In this document: positions 55,593-64,000 of the stretch, one piece after another | How positions within the stretch are numbered: position 1 is the first letter of the stretch | How the letters are laid out: each line of letters starts with the position of its first letter | Assembly (NCBI GenBank): GCA_964036045.1 | Contig: OZ038385.1 | Location: 40,911,737 to 40,975,736, forward strand | Direction of reading: 5' to 3' | DNA length: 64,000 bases | DNA from: Eutreptiella sp. 'Long Island Sound 2002' | Taxonomy: Eukaryota; Euglenozoa; Euglenophyceae; Eutreptiales; Eutreptiaceae | Translations under genes and position numbers: made by a program | The notes under the pieces: model-generated | The model's database searches: none | What the model saw: the letters and a program-made list of their open reading frames with translations, nothing else | What the model was told of the DNA's origin: nothing

Positions 55593-56140
55593 CACTGAGG
55601 CCATTGGAAGCCAAGAGAGCCCCAACGTTGGTGCTTTTTTTCTTTTTGGTTCATGAATTTTTGCCAAAACATGCATGCAACACACGGGAATAGCATGATG
55701 ATTTTGTTGGTTTACCACCACAGATAGAGACTCAGAGCTTGATTTGGCCGCCCGTTGATATTTGCTTGATTCTCAACCTCTTGCACTGACAACCAACCCA
55801 AAGCCTGCTTTGTGGCGTTCAGAACATTGTGTTGTAAGAAGTAGATCACAACAGTGCAAATGGTGAGTGTGCTCCATTTATGGGGCAATCAAGCGAAGCA
55901 GATTGGGAGGGGCATGTTTGACCAGTTTTGTGGTGGATTGAACCGGTAGGGTTGGCAATGTCTGTCCCCATGTCCAATGCAGACCCCTGTTGTCCGCGCT
56001 CCGCTCTTGACCGTTGCACTCGTGTCCGTGTCTGCAGGATTGCTCCAGATGCTGGATGGATGTCTACCTATTTACATTGACGTGTGAATGACCTGGTTTG
56101 ATTCCAGTCAATTGATGCTGGCGGGCTGGTTTCATGCACC

Positions 56141-58140
56141 ATGGCTACGGCGTTCGTGCAAAAAGCGGCGTACGGGCTGTGGGGCTGGGCCAGCCTGTGG
56201 ACTGGTTAACTCCCCAGTTGAGCCGATGCTGGCGGGTAGGTTCCATGCACCATGGCTACGGCGTTCGTGCAAAAAGCGGCGTACGGGCTGTGGGGCTGGG
56301 CCAGCCTGTGGACGGAGGGGACTTGGAACGACCTGGTTAACTCCCCAGTTGAGCCGATGCTGGCGGGTAGGTTCCATGCACCATGGCTACGGCGTTCGTG
56401 CAAAAAGCGGCGTACGGGCTGTGGGGGTGGGCCAGCCTGTGGACGGAGGGGACTTGGAACGACCTGGTTAACTCCCCAGTTGAGTCGATGCTGGCGGGTA
56501 GGTTCCATGCACCATGGCTACGGCGTTCGTGCAAAAAGCGGCGTACGGGCTGTGGGGCTGGGCCAGCCTGTGGACGGAGGGGACTTGGAACGACCTGGTT
56601 AACTCCCCAGTTGAGCCGATGCTGGCGGGTAGGTTCCATGCACCATGGCTACGGCGTTCGTGCAAAAAGCGGCGTACGGGCTGTGGGGCTGGGCCAGCCT
56701 GGGGACTGGTTAACTCCCCAGTTGAGCCGATGCTGGCGGGTAGGTTCCATGCACCATGGCTACGGCGTGCGTGCAAAAAGCGGCGTACGGGCTGTGGGGC
56801 TGGGCCAGCCTGTGGACGGAGGGGACTTGGAACGACCTGGTTAACTCCCCAGTTGAGCCGATGCTGGCGGGTAGGTTTCATGCACCATGGCTACGGCGTT
56901 CGTGCAAAAAGCGGCGTACGGGCTGTGGGGCTGGGCCAGCCTGTGGACGGAGGGGACTTGGAACGACCTGGTTAACTCCCCAGTTGAGCCGATGCTGGCG
57001 GGTAGGTTCCATGCACCATGGCTACTGCGTTCGTGCAAAAAGCGGCGTACGGGCTGTGGGGCTGGGCCAGCCTGTGGACGGAGGGGACTTGGAACAACCT
57101 GGTTAACTCCCCAGTTGAGCCGATGCTGGCGGGCAGGTTCCATGCACCATGGCTACGGCGTTCGTGCAAAAAGCGGCGTACGGGTTGTGGGGCTGGGCCA
57201 GCCTGTGGACGGAGGGGACTTGGAACGACCTGGTTAACTCCCCAGTTGAGCCGATGCTGGCGGGTAGGTTCCATGCACCATGGCTACGGCGTTCGTGCAA
57301 AAAGCGGCGTACGGGCTGTGGGGCTGGGCCAGCCTGTGGACTGGTTAACTCCCCAGTTGAGCCGATGCTGGCGGGTAGGTTCCATGCACCATGGCTACGG
57401 CGTTCGTGCAAAAAGCGGCGTACGGGCTGTGGGGCTGGGCCAGCCTGTGGACTGGTTAACTCCCCAGTTGAGCCGATGCTGGCGGGTAGGTTCCATGCAC
57501 CATGGCTACGGCGTTCGTGCAAAAAGCGGCGTACGGGCTGTGGGGCTGGGCCAGCCTGTGGACGGAGGGGACTTGGAACGACCTGGTTAACTCCCCAGTT
57601 GAGCCGATGCTGGCGGGTAGGTTCCATGCACCATGGCTACGGCGTTCGTGCAAAAAGCGGCGTACGGGCTGTGGGGCTGGGCCAGCCTGTGGACGGAGGG
57701 GACTTGGAAAGACCTGGTTAAGTCTCCAGTTGAGCCGATGCTGGCGGGTAGGTTCCATGCACCATGGCTACGGCGTTCGTGCAAAAAGCGGCGTACGGGC
57801 TGTGGGGCTGGGCCAGCCTGTGGACGGAGGGGACTTGGAACGACCTGGTTAACTCCCCAGTTGAGCCGATGCTGGCGGGTAGGTTCCATGCACCATGGCT
57901 ACGGCGTTCGTGCAAAAAGCGGCGTACGGGCTGTGGGGCTGGGCCAGCCTGTGGACGGAGGGGACTTGGAACGACCTGGTTAACTCCCCAGTTGAGTCGA
58001 TGCTGGCGGGTAGGTTCCATGCACCATGGCTACGGCGTTCGTGCGAAAAGCGGCGTACGGGCTGTGGGGCTGGGCCAGCCTGTGGACGGAGGGGACTTGG
58101 AACGACCTGGTTAACTCCCCAGTTGAGTCGATGCGGGTAG
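56141..58140. repeat. Monomer block D (16 units, truncated)
   Basis: Starts run from 56141 to 58026, with 111-bp forms at 56141, 56645, 57280 and 57391. The last monomer has lost four bases (GATGCGGGTAGG) and joins directly at GGTTC to a point inside the spacer (TCAACCTCTTGCACTG), so about 430 bp of spacer are missing. Confidence 0.9.
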
Positions 58141-58512
58141 GTTCTCAACCTCTTGCACTGACAACCAACCCAAAGCCTGCTTTGTGGCGTTCAGAACATT
58201 GTGTTGTAAGAAGTAGATCACAACAGTGCAAATGGTGAGTGTGCTCCATTTATGGGGCAATCAAGCGAAGCAGTTTGGGAGGGGCAGGTTTGACCAGTTT
58301 TGTGGTGGATTGGACCGGTGAGGTTGGCAATGTCTGTCCCCATGTCCAATGCAGACCCCTGTTGTCCGCGCTCTGCTCTTGACCGTTGCACTCGTGTCCG
58401 TGTCTGCAGGATTGCTCCAGATGCTGGATGGATGTCTACCTATTTACATTGACGTGTGAATGACCTGGTTTGATTCCAGTCAATTGATGCTGGCGGGCTG
58501 GTTTCATGCACC

Positions 58513-59205
58513 ATGGCTACGGCGTTCGTGCAAAAAGCGGCGTACGGGCTGTGGGGCTGGGCCAGCCTGTGGACTGGTTAACTCCCCAGTTGAGCCGATG
58601 CTGGCGGGTAGGTTCCATGCACCATGGCTACGGCGTTCGTGCAAAAAGCGGCGTACGGGCTGTGGGGCTGGGCCAGCCTGTGGACGGAGGGGACTTGGAA
58701 AGACCTGGTTAAGTCTCCAGTTGAGTCGATGCTGGCGGGTAGGTTCCATGCACCATGGCTACGGCGTTCGTGCAAAAAGCGGCGTACGGGCTGTGGGGCT
58801 GGGCCAGCCTGTGGACGGAGGGGACTTGGAACGACCTGGTTAACTCCCCAGTTGAGCCGATGCTGGCGGGTAGGTTCCATGCACCATGGCTACGGCGTTC
58901 GTGCAAAAAGCGGCGTACGGGCTGTGGGGCTGGGCCAGCCTGTGGACGGAGGGGGCTTGGAACGACCTGGTTAACTCCCCAGTTGAGCCAATGCTGGCGG
59001 GTAGGTTCCATGCACCATGGCTACGGCGTTCGTGCAAAAAGCGGCGTACGGGCTGTGGGGCTGGGCCAGCCTGTGGACGGAGGGGACTTGGAACGACCTG
59101 GTTAACTCCCCAGTTGAGCCGATGCTGGCGGGTAGGTTCCATGCACCATGGCTACGGCGTTCGTGCAAAAAGCGGCGTACGGGCTGTGGGGCTGGGCCAG
59201 CCTGT
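58513..59205. repeat. Monomer block E (6 units)
   Basis: Starts at 58513, 58624, 58755, 58886, 59017 and 59148. The unit at 58624 shares the variant AAAGACCTGGTTAAGTCTCC with the block D unit at 57633. Confidence 0.9.
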
Positions 59206-60001
59206 TAGTGGAAGCTGGCTGGAGAGTTTTATGGATTGAAGTGCTCCCCATTTGGTATGCATGATTGCCTGATCAATACCTACCGGGAGGGCAGGCAGAG
59301 GCAGGGATTTGAGAAACAGCAACTGGCAGTAGAGCAAATGTAGGTGCCCCAACATTACAACGTTATCCGTGACTGAAGCCTGCCCCATCATATCAAGCGC
59401 AACCATGTGCACGAAGTTGGACAAGAGCTGAAAGCATTTGGATAGGGGATTGGCACTGAGGCCATTGGAAGCCAAGAGAGCCCCAACGTTGGTGCTTTTT
59501 TTCTTTTTGGTTCATGAATTTTTGCCAAAACATGCATGCAACACACGGGAATAGCATGATGATTTTGTTGGTTTACCACCACAGATAGAGACTCAGAGCT
59601 TGATTTGGCCGCCCGTTGGTATTTGCTTGATTCTCAACCTCTTGCACTGACAACCAACCCAAAGCCTGCTTTGTGGCGTTCAGAACATTGTGTTGTAAGA
59701 AGTAGATCACAACAGTGCAAATGGTGAGTGTGCTCCATTTATGGGGCAATCAAGCGAAGCAGTTTAGGAGGGGCAGGTTTGACCAGTTTTGTGGTGGATT
59801 GAACCGGTAGGGTTGGCAATGTCTGTCCCCATGTCCAATGCAGACCCCTGTTGTCCGCGCTCCGCTCTTGACCGTTGCACTCGTGTCCGTGTCTGCAGGA
59901 TTGCTCCAGATGCTGGATGGATGTCTACCTATTTACATTGACGTGTGAATGACCTGATTTGATTCCAGTCAATTGATGCTGGCGGGCTGGTTTCATGCAC
60001 C

Positions 60002-61893
60002 ATGGCTACGGCGTTCGTGCAAAAAGCGGCGTACGGGCTGTGGGGCTGGGCCAGCCTGTGGACGGAGGGGACTTGGAACGACCTGGTTAACTCCCCAGTT
60101 GAGCCGATGCTGGCGGGTAGGTTCCATGCACCATGGCTACGGCGTTCGTGCAAAAAGCGGCGTACGGGCTGTGGGGCTGGGCCAGCCTGTGGACGGAGGG
60201 GACTTCGAACGACCTGGTTAACTCCCCAGTTGAGCCGATGCTGGCGGGTAGGTTCCATGCACCATGGCTACGGCGTTCGTGCAAAAAGCGGCGTACGGGC
60301 TGTGGGGCTGGGCCAGCCTGTGGACAGAGGGGGCTTGGAACGACCTGGTTAACTCCCCAGTTGAGCCGATGCTGGCGGGCAGGTTCCATGCACCATGGCT
60401 ACGGCGTTCGTGCAAAAAGCGGCGTACGGGCTGTGGGGCTGGGCCAGCCTGTGGACGGAGGGGACTTGGAACGACCTGGTTAACTCCCCAGTTGAGCCGA
60501 TGCTGGCGGGCAGGTTCCATGCACCATGGCTACGGCGTTCGTGCAAAAAGCGGCGTACGGGCTGTGGGGCTGGGCCAGCCTGTGGACGGAGGGGACTTGG
60601 AACGACCTGGTTAACTCCCCAGTTGAGCCGATGCTGGCGGGCAGGTTCCATGCACCATGGCTACGGCGTTCGTGCAAAAAGCGGCGTACGGGCTGTGGGG
60701 CTGGGCCAGCCTGTGGACGGAGGGGACTTGGAACGACCTGGTTAACTCCCCAGTTGAGCCGATGCTGGCGGGCAGGTTCCATGCACCATGGCTACGGCGT
60801 TCGTGCAAAAAGTGTCGTACGGGCTGTGGGGCTGGGCCAGCCTGTGGACGGAGGGGACTTGGAACGACCTGGTTAACTCCCCAGTTGAGCCGATGCTGGC
60901 GGGTAGGTTCCATGCACCATGGCTACGGCGTTCGTGCAAAAAGCGGCGTACGGGCTGTGGGGCTGGGCCAGCCTGTGGACGGAGGGGACTTGGAACGACC
61001 TGGTTAACTCCCCAGTTGAGCCGATGCTGGCGGGCAGGTTCCATGCACCATGGCTACGGCGTTCGTGCAAAAAGCGGCGTACGGGCTGTGGGGCTGGGCC
61101 AGCCTGTGGACGGAGGGGACTTGGAACGACCTGGTTAACTCCCCAGTTGAGCCGATGCTGGCGGGCAGGTTCCATGCACCATGGCTACGGCGTTCGTGCA
61201 AAAAGCGGCGTACGGGCTGTGGGGCTGGGCCAGCCTGTGGACGGAGGGGACTTGGAACGACCTGGTTAACTCCCCAGTTGAGCCGATGCTGGCGGGCAGG
61301 TTCCATGCACCATGGCTACGGCGTTCGTGCAAAAAGTGTCGTACGGGCTGTGGGGCTGGGCCAGCCTGTGGACGGAGGGGACTTGGAACGACCTGGTTAA
61401 CTCCCCAGTTGAGCCGATGCTGGCGGGTAGGTTCCATGCACCATGGCTACGGCGTTCGTGCAAAAAGCGGCGTACGGGCTGTGGGGCTGGGCCAGCCTGT
61501 GGACGGAGGGGACTTGGAACGACCTGGTTAACTCCCCAGTTGAGCCGATGCTGGCGGGCAGGTTCCATGCACCATGGCTACGGCGTTCGTGCAAAAAGCG
61601 GCGTACGGGCTGTGGGGCTGGGCCAGCCTGTGGACGGAGGGGACTTGGAACGACCTGGTTAACTCCCCAGTTGAGCCGATGCTGGCGGGCAGGTTCCATG
61701 CACCATGGCTACGGCGTTCGTGCAAAAAGTGTCGTACGGGCTGTGGGGCTGGGCCAGCCTGTGGACGGAGGGGACTTGGAACGACCTGGTTAATTCCCCA
61801 GTTGAGCCGATGCTGGCGGGTAGGTTCCATGTACCATGGCTACGGCGTTCGTGCAAAAAGCGGCGTACGGGCTGTGGGGCTGGGCCAGCCTGT
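60002..61893. repeat. Monomer block F (15 units)
   Basis: Starts every 131 bp from 60002 to 61836 with no 111-bp form. A GTGCAAAAAGTGTCGTACGG variant recurs in the units at 60788, 61312 and 61705 (spacing 4 and 3 units), showing internal duplication of multi-monomer blocks. Confidence 0.9.
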
Positions 61894-62690
61894 TAGTGGA
61901 AGCTGGCTGGAGAGTTTTATGGATTGAAGTGCTCCCCATTTGGTATGCATGATTGCCTGATCAATGCCTACCGGGAGGGCAGGCAGAGGCAGGGATTTGA
62001 GAAACAGCAACTGGCAGTAGAGCAAATGTAGGTGCCCCAACATTACAACGTTATCCCTGACTGAAGCCTGCCCCATCATATCAAGCGCAACCATGTGCAC
62101 GAAGTTGGACAAGAGCTGAAAGCATTTGGATAGGGGATTGGCACTGAGGCCATTGGAAGCCAAGAGAGCCCCAACGTTGGTGCTTTTTTTCCTTTTTGGT
62201 TCATGAATTTTTGCCAAAACATGCATGCAACACACGGGAATAGCATGACGATTTTGTTGGTTTACCACCACAGATAGAGACTCAGAGCTTGATTTGGCCG
62301 CCCGTTGATATTTGCTTGATTCTCAACCTCTTGCACTGACAACCAACCCAAAGCCTGCTTTGTGGCGTTCAGAACATTGTGTTGTAAGAAGTAGATCACA
62401 ACAGTGCAAATGGTGAGTGTGCTCCATTTATGGGGCAATCAAGCGAAGCAGTTTGGGAGGGGCAGGTTTGACCAGTTTTGTGGTGGATTGGACCGGTGAG
62501 GTTGGCAATGTCTGTCCCCATGTCCAATGCAGACCCCTGTTGTCCGCGCTCCGCTCTTGACCGTTGCACTCGTGTCCGTGTCTGCAGGATTGCTCCAGAT
62601 GCTGGATGGATGTCTACCTATTTACATTGACGTGTGAATGACCTGGTTTGATTCCAGTCAATTGATGCTGGCGGGCTGGTTTCATGCACC

Positions 62691-63121
62691 ATGGCTACGG
62701 CGTTCGTGCAAAAAGCGGCGTACGGGCTGTGGGGCTGGGCCAGCCTGTGGACGGAGGGGACTTGGAACGACCTGGTTAAGTCCCCAGTTGAGTCGATGCT
62801 GGCGGGTAGGTTCCATGCACCATGGCTACGGCGTTCGTGCAAAAAGCGGCGTACGGGCTGTGGGGCTGGGCCAGCCTGGGGACTGGTTAACTCCCCAGTT
62901 GAGCCGATGCTGGCGGGTAGGTTCCATGCACCATGGCTACAGCGTTCGTGCAAAAAGCGGCGTACGGGCTGTGGGGCTGGGCCAGCCTGTGGACGGAGGG
63001 GAATTGGAACGACCTGGTTAACTCCCCAGTTGAGCCGATGCTGGCGGGTAGGTTCCATGTACCATGGCTACGGCGTTCGTGCAAAAAGCGGCGTACGGGC
63101 TGTGGGGCTGGGCCAGCCTGT
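62691..63121. repeat. Monomer block G (4 units)
   Basis: Starts at 62691, 62822, 62933 and 63064; the second is a 111-bp form. Confidence 0.9.
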
Positions 63122-63773
63122 TAGTGGAAGCTGGCTGGAGAGTTTTATGGATTGAAGTGCTCCCCATTTGGTATGCATGATTGCCTGATCAATGCCTACC
63201 GGGAGGGCAGGCAGAGGCAGGGATTTGAGAAACAGCAACTGGCAGTAGAGCAAATGTAGGTGCCCCAACATTACAACGTTATCCGTGACTGAAGCCTGCC
63301 CCATCATATCAAGCGCAACCATGTGCACGAAGTTGGACAAGAGCTGAAAGCATTTGGATAGGGGATTGGCACTGAGGCCATTGGAAGCCAAGAGAGCCCC
63401 AACGTTGGTGCTTTTTTTCCTTTTTGGTTCATGAATTTTTGCCAAAACATGCATGCAACACACGGGAATAGCATGATGATTTTGTTGGTTTACCACCACA
63501 GATAGAGACTCAGAGCTTGATTTGGCCGCCCGTTGATATTTGCTTGATTCTCAACCTCTTGCACTGACAACCAATCCAAAGCCTGCTTTGTGGCGTTCAG
63601 AACATTGTGTTGTAAGAAGTAGATCACAACAGTGCAAATGGTGAGTGTGCTCCATTTATGGGGCAATCAAGCGAAGCAGTTTGGGAGGGGCAGGTTTGAC
63701 CAGTTTTGTGGTGGATTGGACCGGTAGGGTTGGCAATGTCTGTCCCCATGTCCAGTGCAGACCCCTGTTGTCC

Positions 63774-64000
63774 TGCTGAGTGCGCAAAGGGGGGGGTGGC
63801 AGGAGGAGGATCTGCACTTGGCGGCAAAGGGGGAAGGGCACGACCAGCGATGCCAAGCGCTGATTCGGTGATGGCCACCGCAACCCAAAGACGGTAGACC
63901 TTGTTTTGCACTTGAGGGGCCTGTATCTGGCTGGCCAGGCCTCCATTGACGGTAGAGCCTGATGGCGACCCCAGGGGCTGCTCTTTGCTTTTCTGAGTGG
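63774..64000. other. Sequence beyond the satellite; nothing recognised
   Basis: The spacer breaks off at CCTGTTGTCC and unrelated sequence with a G-run begins. No gene is visible before the window ends. Confidence 0.5.

Larger units (their letters stand above)
48576..63773. repeat. Higher-order satellite array
   Basis: Seven units each consist of a non-tandem spacer (about 800 bp plus a 160-bp leader) and a block of 131-bp monomers. Using CCTGTTGTCC as phase mark, units begin at 48601, 49828, 51167, 55986, 58358, 59847 and 62536, and an eighth start at 63764 is cut off. Unit lengths are 1227, 1339, 4819 (3,703 of it transposon plus target duplication), 2372, 1489, 2689 and 1228. Blocks hold 4, 5, 3, 16, 6, 15 and 4 monomers, 53 in all. 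Monomers have no stop in any frame for about 350 bp because 131 is not a multiple of three, giving phantom ORFs on both strands. I regard it as non-coding. Confidence 0.9.

Noticed and set aside
48756-63155. Dozens of 60-190-residue ORFs on both strands (MATAFVQKAAYGLWG and relatives) as a repeat protein family
   Set aside because: The monomer is 131 bp, so frames rotate every unit, and the same DNA is open in several frames on both strands. Variation between monomers includes 20-bp and 4-bp indels. This is satellite sequence without a stop, not a protein.

Overview
The window reads as nuclear DNA of a microbial eukaryote, most likely an alga or other protist, and not as bacterial, organellar or viral DNA. 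The evidence is low gene density, no operons or Shine-Dalgarno layout, long microsatellites, a large higher-order satellite, decayed LINE and Penelope-type retroelements, a protease-bearing DNA transposon, tRNA-derived repeats, a secreted papain-family protease, and polypyrimidine-AG acceptors just before start codons. A CCCTAAA doublet and the AG-before-ATG pattern would suit an alveolate or a green/secondary alga, but I cannot name the organism.

Layout. 1-15.8 kb is mostly non-genic: small inverted-repeat elements, tRNA-like fragments, three copies of a foldback repeat built on CCGTGGCATATGCCACGG-type palindromes, two PHD-finger fragments and one short membrane/coiled-coil ORF. 15.8-18.5 kb and 26.6-29.1 kb are two copies of a recent segmental duplication, each with an intact 329-residue cathepsin L-like gene. 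Between them lie a decayed GIY-YIG (Penelope-like) retroelement (19.1-22.7 kb) and an unrecognised Trp/Tyr-rich coiled-coil ORF on the minus strand (24.8-25.6 kb). 29.3-33.7 kb is a decayed non-LTR retrotransposon in the order APE endonuclease, reverse transcriptase, RNase H. 33.7-37.4 kb holds nested direct repeats, fragments of unrecognised ORFs, CCAT/CT microsatellites and a very GC-rich Pro-rich ORF. 37.4-48.6 kb is repeat-rich DNA with no convincing gene: a TCACC microsatellite, G/C-run palindromes, two convergent tRNA-like elements and an A-run foldback.

48.6-63.8 kb is a higher-order satellite. Seven spacer-plus-array units carry 53 copies of a 131-bp monomer (or its 111-bp deletion form). 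One spacer is split by a 3,694-bp DNA transposon flanked by a perfect 9-bp target duplication. The transposon has composite ends made of iterated CTCGAG/TACGCC words and A-runs, an internal array of 103-bp repeats, and a ULP1/adenain-like (C48-type) cysteine protease ORF with a Cys-rich zinc-binding N-terminus. This is the most interesting object in the window.

The genes do not form one pathway. The two cathepsin copies are the only clear host genes; nearly all other coding capacity belongs to mobile elements at different stages of decay. Several element ORFs were broken by short tandem duplications, and in-frame amber codons are more frequent than other interruptions.
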